From assembly GCF_009857445.1 (NCBI RefSeq), contig NZ_WWCN01000016.1, forward strand, positions 100,642 to 164,641: a stretch of DNA of 64,000 nucleotides, written 5' to 3'. The DNA comes from Duganella flavida (GTDB lineage: Bacteria > Pseudomonadota > Gammaproteobacteria > Burkholderiales > Burkholderiaceae_D). The notes under the pieces are model-generated. The model saw only the letters and a program-made list of their open reading frames with translations. It did no database searches and was not told the origin of the DNA. Positions 8,832 through 16,963 of this stretch are shown here, piece by piece (the stretch's first letter is position 1; each line of letters opens with the position of its first letter). Made by a program: the position numbers and the translations under genes.

Positions 8832-10340
8832 TTACAGTGTCGGATCTGAGTCGAACAACGCGAGTTGCTGGGACTGTTGATGATGACAACGGCGTGTGCA
8901 TCGCGATATCTCCTTCGCCCTTACCTCAGCCGCAGCATCCACGTAATATCCGGAAAGACCCGGGTGCTCTGGAACACGATATAGTTTTATCCGCCCTTCC
9001 AGTATCTCGTCGAGTATCGTTTTAAAGACAGATGGTGGGGTAGATGGGCCGAGCAACCAATCGTCGAAGAGAGGCAAGCGCTGTGTGGGCTGCCCGATCA
9101 TTAGACGCGCAGTACTCTCGAGTTTTATCGTGAGCGTATTGATCTCGTCGATGCGGTGATACGCCCAAATACCTATTTTAAAGGGCCGGCAAATCCCGTT
9201 GCGGTGTAATGCTCTCCAGATTGTTCTATTGATATTCCAGTGCTTCATCAATTGCACTGGCGTCATGCAATCGCTTAGCCACCTTCTGCAAGATTCGATC
9301 TCTGCCTGGTGTACAAAGAAAAATACTCGCTTACCAAACCGTACTTTTTTTACTCGCTCGAAAAAATTGGCTCGGACCAGAAAATGAACGAAGTTGGTAT
9401 CCCGTCCCAACAACAATTCGGCGTAGTTCAGGCTTACGTATCCCTCGGGATGATACTGGATGGGCAAGGCGCCTTGCGCTGATGGACAGTACATTTCGGG
9501 TGAAGTGGCATGTAACCGATCAAGCAGCTCCTGGAGCGGTAGGGATCGCAAAAGAGGGGAGCTCTGTTCTGTGTCCTTCATCAGTGTCCGGAGGCACCTC
9601 GCCGCAGCGCGTCGCTCGGAGAGGTTTTTCAATGAGGTTAAAAAAGCGACGATCGCGCCATAGGAGGGGGATATGGTCAGGCCGGCATCGCGGAGCCATT
9701 GGGCTCGTTGGCTCAAGCGCGAGTGGCCCCTGACAGGTATTTCTGGCCCTTCGCCGGTACTGATCACCGCATCGAGAATGTACTCGGCTAAGAGGACCCA
9801 AGCCAAGTGTTCTGCTACATGCTCCGAGTCGCCCTCGATTGAGGCGCGCTCGAACGCTTCCCACATCCCCAGTGCGTAGTTTTTCTCCGCCGGCATGGGG
9901 CAGGTTGCGCCGTCCCATAGTTGACTGTCAGTGATCTCGTTGAGCTGAATCGGGTTAGGGTAGTTCACGGTAACGCACAGCGCCGGTTCCACTAATCCTG
10001 TTTTCAAGTGCAGATGATGTTTCGTGCACATTTCCAGTCGTGTGAGTCGCCATCGTGTTTGTACACAGCGCTCTTCCTGAAAGCAGGCAGGGCAATACCG
10101 AATCGGCGAACCCGTCTTTTTTTTTGCCCATATCGGGAGGGGCGATAAATAACTCTGCGCATCTGATTCTACCTTTGGTCCGAGTTCAAGTGCGATGCTC
10201 TTGAGGCGCTCGATATGGCTCGCTGACGGATAACGCAGACCGTTGGCACGAGCCACACGCACAAGGTAGCTCTCAATCCATTCGCCTGGTTTTTTTGCAG
10301 GACGTATCGGCGCGATGGGCGCGCTAGCAATGGTGGTCAT
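8832..10340 (-). CDS. tniQ: TniQ-family protein (second, degenerate zinc region)
   Basis: A 502-aa TniQ-family protein with the typical opening (GEWIESYLVRVARANGL) and first zinc cluster C83-P-A-C86 with C105-x-x-H108. Where the neighbouring TniQ has a second Cys-rich cluster, this one keeps only C122, so the second zinc site appears lost. It starts 3 bp after the tnsC stop and is followed after 19 bp by the other tniQ. By eye the two proteins are only distantly alike, so they are unlikely to be a recent duplication. Two TniQ proteins in one element suggest two targeting modes, as TnsD and TnsE provide in Tn7, or a heteromeric targeting complex (inference). Confidence 0.78.
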   Translation of the reverse strand: MTTIASAPIAPIRPAKKPGEWIESYLVRVARANGLRYPSASHIERLKSIALELGPKVESDAQSYLSPLPIWAKKKTGSPIRYCPACFQEERCVQTRWRLTRLEMCTKHHLHLKTGLVEPALCVTVNYPNPIQLNEITDSQLWDGATCPMPAEKNYALGMWEAFERASIEGDSEHVAEHLAWVLLAEYILDAVISTGEGPEIPVRGHSRLSQRAQWLRDAGLTISPSYGAIVAFLTSLKNLSERRAAARCLRTLMKDTEQSSPLLRSLPLQELLDRLHATSPEMYCPSAQGALPIQYHPEGYVSLNYAELLLGRDTNFVHFLVRANFFERVKKVRFGKRVFFFVHQAEIESCRRWLSDCMTPVQLMKHWNINRTIWRALHRNGICRPFKIGIWAYHRIDEINTLTIKLESTARLMIGQPTQRLPLFDDWLLGPSTPPSVFKTILDEILEGRIKLYRVPEHPGLSGYYVDAAAEVRAKEISRCTRRCHHQQSQQLALFDSDPTL

Positions 10341-10343
10341 CGT

Positions 10344-11282
10344 TTAGTTCTCCCTGGGCGCAAATGGTTCATCACTTTTTGTCAGTGGCGTATTCGTGAA
10401 GTTCGCACAGAATGGATTTCGATCATTGGGGGCGTCGGCATAGATGACTTGTCGGAATGCCTCTTCTAAAGTGGATAGCCGTATTTTTTGCGAGCCATCG
10501 CGAAAGGCAATTTCAACTGCTCTCACGAGCAGGCGACGTAAGTCTCTAAGATATCCATTCGTCGCGAAAAGCATTTTTTTCGGTAGATCTCCGCTGGTCA
10601 ACTTGATGACCTCGACGCCGGCCAGCATCTTGGTAAATGTGACGAGTACCTCACAAAACCGGTGCGTCTCTACTTCGTTTGCAACTGAAAATGGTTTGAT
10701 ATGAATGATCTCGCGAAACCGGCTGCGTAATTGATCATTTGCCTTTAATAGCCGCATCGCCCGTGGAATACCCGCCATGACGATAGGAATGCCGGCTTGG
10801 TCCAAGAACACTTTGAGCCAATCCGCGGTGTAGTGGTGCGTTTTGATTCCGCCCTTGTCGACCAGGTGATTCACCTCGTCCAATAGAATGACTTTAACCT
10901 TGCATTGTTTGAGCAGGCAGTGCAGTTGAAAGGTGAGATCTTTGATTTTGCCCCGGTCCCAAAAAGGTGAGCCTAGTGCAAGCAGCATGGCACTAGCGAG
11001 CGCGCTCGCGTTGCCATTTGCAGGAACACTCACATAGAGAACAGGTACCTCGGTATATTCTGGGTGAACGACCGGCGGATATTTACTCCGAAATTTTTGT
11101 AATACACGAGATTTTCCGACACCTGACTCCCCCAATACGAGTAAGTTTTCGGGTTCTTCGTTGGTTCGTTCGTGCTGGATGAGCTGAGTCATTCGATCAG
11201 TCAAGGAAACAACATGCGGTAAGTTGACGAAAGCGCGCGTGATGATTTGCACGATGAGCATCGGTTTATCCGGAGCATTCAT
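10344..11282 (-). CDS. tnsC: TnsC/TniB-like transposition AAA+ ATPase
   Basis: 312-aa AAA+ ATPase that should couple target selection by TniQ to the transposase. Walker A is GESGVGKS (residues 51-58) and Walker B VILLDEVNHL (131-140), followed by a sensor-like segment PIVMAGIPRAMRLL and an arginine-rich LRSRFREI stretch; these are typical of TniB/TnsC. Length matches short TniB-type regulators rather than the 555-aa TnsC of Tn7. The start overlaps the tnsB stop by 4 bp, and tniQ follows after 3 bp, so the genes are coupled. Confidence 0.88.
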   Translation of the reverse strand: MNAPDKPMLIVQIITRAFVNLPHVVSLTDRMTQLIQHERTNEEPENLLVLGESGVGKSRVLQKFRSKYPPVVHPEYTEVPVLYVSVPANGNASALASAMLLALGSPFWDRGKIKDLTFQLHCLLKQCKVKVILLDEVNHLVDKGGIKTHHYTADWLKVFLDQAGIPIVMAGIPRAMRLLKANDQLRSRFREIIHIKPFSVANEVETHRFCEVLVTFTKMLAGVEVIKLTSGDLPKKMLFATNGYLRDLRRLLVRAVEIAFRDGSQKIRLSTLEEAFRQVIYADAPNDRNPFCANFTNTPLTKSDEPFAPREN

Positions 11283-13240
11283 TGGTCACCTCCAATATCA
11301 CTCGTCATTTCGAAATCAAAGCCGCTGAAATTCGCGGCCGGGGCCGCTGAGGTATCTTCGTTAGGCCTATTGAGTACGACCTTGTCCGGCGCCGGCGTCG
11401 GGCGATGCATCTCTTTACTGGTTTTATTGGCGAGATTGGCCCCATGTTTCCTGTTCTTTAATTTCTTATCTGCGGAGGCCTTAGCTACCAGGTCGCGGAC
11501 GATATCACGTGCGGAGGCACGGGTGCGTTGATATGCATCGGTAGCATGGATCGCGCGCTTGGCCGCCTTACCTTGGGTTAGCGTAAGCCCCAAGTAGTCG
11601 TTGTCGACATTAGGTACTTCGAAATACTTTTTCTCATATGGGTCCCACACATGAATGTGCCCTACATCATGTCTTGGCCATTTGACCTCCACGCTTGTCT
11701 TCTTCTCGGGAAGCATGCAGCGCAGATTGGACAGTTGTTTCGAGGCATAGCGATGGGTGTTGAGATCGATGCCGTATTGCTGGACTTTAGAGACACAAGA
11801 TTCTGAAAATTCAATTTCAAGGTCTTTTGCGTTCGCTTTGAGCTGGGGAGGATGTTGAGCAGCGCTTTCACGCCATACTTCAATTGGTGTTCTGCGTCCA
11901 AGTCCACCGTGAGGTCGTAAATGATAGACGCCGAGTATCCACGTATGAATCATCTTATCCAACTCCGCCAGGGTAATGCACGCATCGTTCTCAGCTTTGA
12001 AACCGATGCGATCAGTAATGCGGGCTAGTGTTGTGCCAGGTAAACGATGGATGAATGAATAGTTGAACGTGCGATTGAACCGCTCGATAAATGGCTTGTC
12101 GTTGGGCTCACGGGAACCTGAGAACTCGGAGATCACGCCCACGTTCAATAGGGCATCGGCAACCGCAAAGGCGTGGAATTCCCGCCCGTTATCCATGAGT
12201 AGGCGCTCCATCCAGCCGTAGCACTCCCAAGTCACGTTGAGATCTGGATAGCGATCTTTTATATAGCTTTTTGGCAGCATCGCATGCCGAAGCGCCTCGA
12301 AAACTGCCGGCGTCCCATGACCGGCCAGCGAAAGATGATATCCGAGTACGCAGCGCGAGTAGCGATCGAAGACAAAGGTGATGCTTGGCCTGCCGATGGT
12401 TTTCCTGTTGTCGTCAACAACCATCAGATCTACGGGGGTGTGGTCGATCTCAACCAGTTCGAGTATTCTGGAGACACGGCGCGAGGCCAACGTCGCACCG
12501 TAGCGGCGATCTGCTTCTCGTTTACCATAACGCGCCACGGCGATATCGTAGGCATAAAGCCGACTGATCCGGCGCTGGATGGTCCGAAAACTTGGAACTA
12601 TTAGCCACTCACTTTCAATCAGCGTCGTGTTTTTAAGCGCAATAGTCTTGGATACCGCATCATGAACTTCTTCTGCTGAGCCAGTCTTTTGCGCTAAAAA
12701 AATGCTCTCGATTTTTTCGTCGATGATGGCTTCGACTTCGGCGTTTAAGCGTGATTTGTTTTTACCGCCCCGTGAATTAATTTTTGAGAACAACGCACGA
12801 ATGTCTTTCTTGGCTTGCTGAAATAGCTTGTGCCAGCGATAGACTGTGGTGACGTGCGGTGGTACAGATTCGTTGCGCTCTTGGCTGATCTTGCCGATGG
12901 CGTTGATGAGCTGCTGCTTGGTTCCTTTAAATGCGCATTCATCAGTGAGCTTGACGATGTAGTCGATCTGGCGCCGGGAGGCTGATTGCGCTGCTGGTGA
13001 TGTCGACGGCTCCGCATGCTGTCGTACTTGGGTCGGCGGGAACTGGCTCTGGTGCTGAAGATTGAAGGGCGCGATGGTTAAGGCGCCCTTGGCATATTCC
13101 GCTAGCAGCGCATAGAGGTCGTGTGTTGAGAACTCTCCGGTGGTGGCGTTTTCGAGTTGCACACCCGTTGCAGTCCGCCGGTCGACGCGATATTCGATGC
13201 CGTTGCGAAAGATCGTTTGGTTCTTGATGAATGCAAGCAT
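11279..13240 (-). CDS. tnsB: TnsB/TniA-like DDE transposase
   Basis: Transposase of 653 aa with the RNase H-fold catalytic core. The DDE residues appear as D266 (VEIDHTP), D350 (LLMDNGREF) and E386 (PFIERFNRTF), followed by the YHLRPHGGLGRRTPIEVW block usual for TniA/TnsB. The N-terminal part contains helix-turn-helix segments that should bind the element ends. ATG at 13240 is preceded by GGGAGAG. It sits between tnsA (11 bp upstream) and tnsC (4-bp overlap). It joins 3' ends to the target. With TnsA present, cut-and-paste rather than copy-in transposition is expected. Confidence 0.92.
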   Translation of the reverse strand: MLAFIKNQTIFRNGIEYRVDRRTATGVQLENATTGEFSTHDLYALLAEYAKGALTIAPFNLQHQSQFPPTQVRQHAEPSTSPAAQSASRRQIDYIVKLTDECAFKGTKQQLINAIGKISQERNESVPPHVTTVYRWHKLFQQAKKDIRALFSKINSRGGKNKSRLNAEVEAIIDEKIESIFLAQKTGSAEEVHDAVSKTIALKNTTLIESEWLIVPSFRTIQRRISRLYAYDIAVARYGKREADRRYGATLASRRVSRILELVEIDHTPVDLMVVDDNRKTIGRPSITFVFDRYSRCVLGYHLSLAGHGTPAVFEALRHAMLPKSYIKDRYPDLNVTWECYGWMERLLMDNGREFHAFAVADALLNVGVISEFSGSREPNDKPFIERFNRTFNYSFIHRLPGTTLARITDRIGFKAENDACITLAELDKMIHTWILGVYHLRPHGGLGRRTPIEVWRESAAQHPPQLKANAKDLEIEFSESCVSKVQQYGIDLNTHRYASKQLSNLRCMLPEKKTSVEVKWPRHDVGHIHVWDPYEKKYFEVPNVDNDYLGLTLTQGKAAKRAIHATDAYQRTRASARDIVRDLVAKASADKKLKNRKHGANLANKTSKEMHRPTPAPDKVVLNRPNEDTSAAPAANFSGFDFEMTSDIGGDQ

Positions 13241-13251
13241 GATTCTCTCCC

Positions 13252-13980
13252 TTAAATGTGTTCGAAAAGTGCATCTGGATCACGGCGCATCACGCGTTGG
13301 AGCAACGCATCGCATTCTCGTTGTGCCGCATACCACCGGTGCAGCAACGCCGGCGGGGCAGTTTGCGTTTGATGAGGGTCCCATTGAATACTGTCGAGTG
13401 TCGGGTCGTAGCGGCCTGGGGCTGGGCGCAGGCGGAGGAGCGCCTTTAATTCTTCCTGCAAGCCAGCCGGACGTAGATCGGTGTCGAGAATGAGTAAGAA
13501 CGGCGTCTGCGAGGTGTTGAAATGGGAGATGACGCGCCGTAGGCGGGCGGCGACATGCGAGTTTTTCTGGAAGTCGGCCGGCTTAATTTCGACGAAGTAG
13601 TCTCGGCCGTACATCGTGGCTTGTAGGTCCGGGGTGTAGCGCAAGCGTGGAGAGCCAGGCATCGCGAACACGCAGGGCTGCGTGATCAGTGATGAAACCG
13701 AACTGGCTACATTAAGCACCCGCAACGCGTCTTCTTCGATGAGGCTTTCAAAATTCAGTAACTTTCCTTTGTAGCTAGGAAAGCGACCCCGTACCCCGCG
13801 CCCGCTGACGGTCACGATCTCTCGCACTTTTCTGTCAGAGAGCATCTGGCCGATGTTCCTTATTGCGGTGGGGATCTCTAATTGGCTAAACCGACCGGGA
13901 CGCGGCTTGGTCCGGCGTCCTACGGAAAGGTTCAAACTCATTGCTTGGGACGTGCTCGCCCCTCCTTGATGCTTAGTCAT
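13252..13980 (-). CDS. tnsA: TnsA-like 5'-end cleaving endonuclease
   Basis: TnsA-family restriction-fold endonuclease of 242 aa, which would cut the 5' strands at the element ends. Candidate active-site residues are E78 in NFESLIEEDAL, D118 in YTPDLQ, and E131/K133 in YFVEIKP, the PD-(D/E)xK order seen in TnsA. The C-terminal part would contact TnsC. I chose the ATG at 13980 because GAGGA lies seven bases upstream; an in-frame ATG at 14025 would sit almost at the element end. First gene of the tnsABC-tniQ-tniQ operon. Confidence 0.85.
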   Translation of the reverse strand: MTKHQGGASTSQAMSLNLSVGRRTKPRPGRFSQLEIPTAIRNIGQMLSDRKVREIVTVSGRGVRGRFPSYKGKLLNFESLIEEDALRVLNVASSVSSLITQPCVFAMPGSPRLRYTPDLQATMYGRDYFVEIKPADFQKNSHVAARLRRVISHFNTSQTPFLLILDTDLRPAGLQEELKALLRLRPAPGRYDPTLDSIQWDPHQTQTAPPALLHRWYAAQRECDALLQRVMRRDPDALFEHI

Positions 13981-14030
13981 GGAAATCCTCGTCAAAGTAA
14001 TGGGCGTGTTTTGCCCAGATCGCAATACAA

Positions 14031-14050
14031 AAATTACGAATTTTTCGACA
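14031..14050 (-). repeat. Candidate right end of the Tn7-like element
   Basis: On the minus strand the sequence from 14050 inward begins TGTCGAAAAATTCG, matching the TGTCR-type termini of Tn5053/Tn7-like elements, and lies 70 bp upstream of tnsA. The five bases outside are AGGGG (14051-14055), a possible half of a 5-bp target duplication. No repeated TnsB sites are obvious by eye. Confidence 0.4.
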
Positions 14051-14125
14051 AGGGGCTTGACGTGGAAAGGCGGGCAGTAGACACTTGATTTACTAGATCC
14101 GCATCACTGTTTTGCCAAAGGCGCC

Positions 14126-14152
14126 AACCCCTTGTGGGTTCGGTGCTTTTTT
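14126..14152 (+). terminator. Possible hairpin with T-run
   Basis: AACCC (14126-14130), 5-nt loop, GGGTT (14136-14140), with a six-base T-run at 14147-14152. Formally resembles a rho-independent terminator on the + strand, but no + strand gene ends here. It may be a remnant of whatever was interrupted at this site. Confidence 0.3.
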
Positions 14153-14168
14153 GGTTTTTAGCTCATGG

Positions 14169-14558
14169 TTATCCCTCTTTCCGTCGCAGACATTGATTGC
14201 TCAGAGCAGCGAGTGCACACTCTAATGAGTCCCACTCCCCTTCGTTAAAATCAGCCACCTGGCGTAGTAGCTTGTTGAGACGCGTCATGATCATTTCGTC
14301 TGCAGCCTGCCCCTCTACGACATCCAGCATGCGATCGATGACGGCGAGACAGCGCAACTTCGTGCGCAGAGACTCGTCGGCATTGAGCGTTGGCAATAGC
14401 TTGTCTACGACATCGCGATTGGGCGCCTTCCGTCGCCCGCACTCAACACTGGCTAAATAACTCGCGTCGATCCCTGCGAGGCGCGCAACTTCACCCTGAC
14501 GCTTGTCCATGTGTATGCGCGCCACGTTGAATGCACGACCAAACAACATGCTTGCCAT
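14169..14558 (-). CDS. XRE-family helix-turn-helix regulator
   Basis: 129-aa DNA-binding protein with an N-terminal Cro/C1-type HTH (KRQGEVARLAGIDASYLASVECGRR, about residues 19-43) and a helical C-terminus. It is divergent from nothing nearby and lies just outside the candidate transposon end, reading toward tnsA. It could regulate the tns operon, since Tn7-like elements sometimes carry such regulators, or belong to the adjacent island. A promoter and a 13-bp palindrome sit upstream. Confidence 0.8.
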   Translation of the reverse strand: MASMLFGRAFNVARIHMDKRQGEVARLAGIDASYLASVECGRRKAPNRDVVDKLLPTLNADESLRTKLRCLAVIDRMLDVVEGQAADEMIMTRLNKLLRQVADFNEGEWDSLECALAALSNQCLRRKEG

Positions 14559-14593
14559 AATTTTCTTTCCAAAAAAAGAATAAATCTGGAATT

Positions 14594-14632
14594 AAAGTAG
14601 CCTAGGCAGGAAATGTTGTCAATATAATATTG
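14594..14632 (-). promoter_or_regulatory. Promoter and palindromic operator of the XRE gene
   Basis: On the minus strand TTGACA (14622-14617), a 17-nt spacer and a weak -10 TACTTT (14599-14594) lie 36 bp before the XRE start. Overlapping the -35 is a perfect palindrome CAATAT-A-ATATTG (14620-14632), a likely binding site for autoregulation. Confidence 0.45.
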
Positions 14633-14649
14633 TATTTGCAACAGCGAAA

Positions 14650-14667
14650 ATCTGATAAAAATCAGAT
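14650..14667 (-). terminator. Hairpin downstream of the lipoprotein gene
   Basis: Perfect 7-bp inverted repeat ATCTGAT/ATCAGAT with a 4-nt loop; on the minus strand it is followed by TTTTCG. It lies 124 bp past the stop of the minus-strand lipoprotein gene, so it is a weak terminator candidate or an operator. Confidence 0.35.
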
Positions 14668-14790
14668 ACTTAGCGGTGATTCCGGGGGCTATGGCGAGAG
14701 GGGAGGCGGGGGCATCTTCCTGTCTGCGTGGTCGTGACCGACTGGGAGAAAATGTGGATGTGGGTTGTTGTTTTTAGGGGAATCAGTCGA

Positions 14791-15537
14791 TCAATTACAC
14801 AGATCCCATTGCATCGGCGAAGCCCATATTGTCGTGGGGACGAAGCCGCCAGGGCGGAGGCTCGGGTTGCCCTTGAAATGCGCCTCGGCGATACGGATCT
14901 GCACTTTGTCTTCGGTGAGCTTCTCCACGTACCCGCTGTAAATAATGTCGCGGCCAGCTTCTTGGCACACGTGCGCGCCCACTTTGCGGATCATCGGCAA
15001 ATCGCGTTGGCGCTGCGCGCTGACCTGTAGACCAGCGTCGGCCGCGGCGGCGAGTTCGTCGTTACGCATCGCCGACCATTCTTGTTGGCTGATGAATGCA
15101 TGCTGCGCGGCCGGGTACAGTTCGCCCAGCGGAGATTTCTTGAATCGGTCCAGCATCACGATGGTTTGCGCCGGCCCGCGCAGTACGTATGCCACACCAG
15201 GCTGTGCCTCAAAAACGTACGTGTCCGGTGTGCAGTTCCGCGCACCGCCGCCATAGCACACATTCACCTCAATGGTATGTCGTCCCGGGAGGACGTTGAC
15301 GCCCGGTCGGGTACGCACGCCAGGGAGGATGTTGCTGCCCTCTGCCGTCATCTGCAGCGCCATCCGGTTCGGACCGCGATCGATCTCGGTCACTGCGGCG
15401 CCATTCCCCGTGACGTCTTGCGGCACGAGCAGCGCATAGTGGTGCAGTTGTGCCTCGGGGATGGTGGTGGCGCATCCCGACAAGGCCAGCCCTACACCGA
15501 TCATCACACACCGAAAGACCGCAGGGGAAGAGGGCAT
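14791..15537 (-). CDS. Putative lipoprotein of unknown function
   Basis: 248-aa predicted lipoprotein. The N-terminus MPSSPAVFRCVMIGVGLALSGC has a hydrophobic segment ending in a lipobox with the acylated cysteine at residue 22. The chosen start (15537) has GGAG eight bases upstream; a longer frame from 15585 lacks one. The mature part includes VLPGRHTIEVNVCYGGG and a YVLRGP segment, resembling beta-sandwich domains of periplasmic lipoproteins that sense or bind envelope ligands. It runs divergently from the XRE/SRA-HNH operon. I do not recognise a specific family. Confidence 0.6.
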   Translation of the reverse strand: MPSSPAVFRCVMIGVGLALSGCATTIPEAQLHHYALLVPQDVTGNGAAVTEIDRGPNRMALQMTAEGSNILPGVRTRPGVNVLPGRHTIEVNVCYGGGARNCTPDTYVFEAQPGVAYVLRGPAQTIVMLDRFKKSPLGELYPAAQHAFISQQEWSAMRNDELAAAADAGLQVSAQRQRDLPMIRKVGAHVCQEAGRDIIYSGYVEKLTEDKVQIRIAEAHFKGNPSLRPGGFVPTTIWASPMQWDLCN

Positions 15538-15647
15538 CGACAGCTCCAGAGGAAGGTTGATATGCAATATTTGTGGTCTTGCCACATATCGCGATGTTAC
15601 CAGAATTTCTCCGTGGCACCACCATTCATGTGGTTACTCATCATGGA

Positions 15648-16022
15648 ATGTGGAATATGGTCACGGCGCGGCAGGAGGGGCAGTTTGCGAAGAGGATTGG
15701 CAAGGCATTGGCCAAGCAGCGCATCGCGCGCAATCTGACCCAAGAACAAGTGGCCGCGCAACTGGGCGTCGAGCAGGAAACCATCTCGCGTTTTGAACGC
15801 GGCGCTACGTTGCCGCCGTTACTGCGCCTGATCGACCTGGCTGCGATTTTTAATGTGCCGCTGGACGCGCTGGTGCGTGCCGGCTCTGCCCGCTCCATTG
15901 ATCAGGCCATTGATCTTGCGGGTGCCTTGGATACGCTGAGTGAAGAAGATCGCGTCTGGGTGCTCGGCTGGTTCACGGACATGTGCGCCAAACTTGCCGC
16001 GGCGGCGGACAGCAAGCGGTAA
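15648..16022 (+). CDS. XRE-family regulator paired with SRA-HNH nuclease
   Basis: About 124 aa from the chosen ATG (15648; 15657 is equally possible). The HTH reads IARNLTQEQVAAQLGVEQETISRFERG, a textbook Cro/C1 helix-turn-helix, and the C-terminus is helical (LDTLSEEDRVWVLGWFTDM). The gene ends 8 bp before the SRA-HNH nuclease gene, so the two form an operon. In restriction loci such small regulators often act as controller proteins that hold nuclease expression down; that role is inferred from position only. Confidence 0.78.
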   Translation: MWNMVTARQEGQFAKRIGKALAKQRIARNLTQEQVAAQLGVEQETISRFERGATLPPLLRLIDLAAIFNVPLDALVRAGSARSIDQAIDLAGALDTLSEEDRVWVLGWFTDMCAKLAAAADSKR

Positions 16023-16030
16023 GCGGGCGC

Positions 16031-16903
16031 ATGCCATCTCGTCTTGCGCACTCTAAACCGATTCCCCACTTTACGGTGGGCGAGGTCTACGACCGTCGAC
16101 AGCATATACACGGTCCCTACGGCGGCAGCTTTCAAAGTGGCATCGCGCCATCGAGTGTGGTGGATGCGATTTTCATTTTTACCGGCGACACTGGTAGTCA
16201 ATATGGCTACGCGGATGAAGAAGAAGTCGATGCGCAAGGCGTTCGCTCTTATTCATACACGGGCGAGGGCCAAGTCGGCGACATGGAACTCGTCCGCGGC
16301 AATCGCGCCATTCTGGACCACAGCAATGATGGGCGCGCGCTGCATTTGTTTCAGTCCTTAGGTAAAGGCAAAGGGCAGCGGTACGTCGGGGAGTTTGTGT
16401 ATGCCGGTCACAAGTTCATGCCAGGACTAGATCGCAATGGAAATAGTCGGCGCCTCATCGTGTTTCGCTTAGTCGGTGTCGCCGACGCGCACGCGATTGA
16501 AGACGCCGTGGGGGAGGAGGAGGGTGTGCACACCGCCATCAGCATGACCTTAGTGGACGCGCGCCGCATGGCCTTAGCCGCTGCCGCCGGCGGCGCGATG
16601 CCCACCAAAGACTCGGCGGCCCGGACTTTGTATGTGCGCAGTAAAGCGGTGCGCGACTACGTGTTGATGCGGGCAGCAGGACGCTGCGAGTCCTGCGATC
16701 AGCCAGCACCCTTTATTCGCAAAAATGGCACGCCGTATCTGGAGCCGCATCACACTACACGGGTGTCCGATGGCGGTCCGGATCATCCACGCTTTGTCGG
16801 GGCGGTGTGCCCCGCGTGTCATCGCGAACTACATTTTGGGGTCGGCGGGGAGGCAAAAAACGCGGCATTACAAAAGCGCCTGCGTGATCTTGAGCGCGAT
16901 TAA
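16031..16903 (+). CDS. SRA-like domain plus HNH endonuclease (McrA-type)
   Basis: 290-aa putative modification-dependent endonuclease. Residues about 10-148 form an SRA/YDG-like base-reading domain (GEVYDRRQHIHGPYGG, YTGEGQVGDMELVRGN, AILDHSNDGRALHLF), of the type seen in ScoMcrA-like enzymes. Residues 210-275 form a zinc-HNH nuclease: C219-x-x-C222, LEPHH (237-241), C260-x-x-C263-H264. Such proteins cut DNA carrying modified cytosine, and some related ones cut phosphorothioate DNA through an extra sulfur-binding domain. I see no such extra domain here. The start at 16031 follows the XRE gene by 8 bp but has a weak ribosome site. A decayed second copy of the HNH half lies at 19893-20213. Confidence 0.82.
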   Translation: MPSRLAHSKPIPHFTVGEVYDRRQHIHGPYGGSFQSGIAPSSVVDAIFIFTGDTGSQYGYADEEEVDAQGVRSYSYTGEGQVGDMELVRGNRAILDHSNDGRALHLFQSLGKGKGQRYVGEFVYAGHKFMPGLDRNGNSRRLIVFRLVGVADAHAIEDAVGEEEGVHTAISMTLVDARRMALAAAAGGAMPTKDSAARTLYVRSKAVRDYVLMRAAGRCESCDQPAPFIRKNGTPYLEPHHTTRVSDGGPDHPRFVGAVCPACHRELHFGVGGEAKNAALQKRLRDLERD

Positions 16904-16963
16904 AGGCGGCGACGTCTCTGATTAAAGAATTTTGCAGTTTGGTCCCGCCTGCGCCCCAAATGT

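Larger units (their letters stand above)
1..14050 (-). mobile_element. Tn7/Tn5053-like transposon (right part, other end outside window)
   Basis: Five-gene minus-strand transposition operon (tnsA, tnsB, tnsC, tniQ, tniQ, 13980 down to 7163), with tnsA outermost as in Tn7. A TGTCG-starting candidate end lies at 14050 on the minus strand. Genes to the left (recombinases, ParB-like pair) would be cargo. No matching left end preceded by the flanking AGGGG was seen in the window, so the left limit is simply the window edge. Confidence 0.5.

Noticed and set aside
7163..14050. CRISPR-associated transposon
   Set aside because: No cas genes and no repeat-spacer array seen in the window.
16031..16903. 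Phosphorothioate-dependent endonuclease
   Set aside because: No sulfur-binding domain visible before the SRA-like domain, and such an enzyme would attack the host's own PT DNA.
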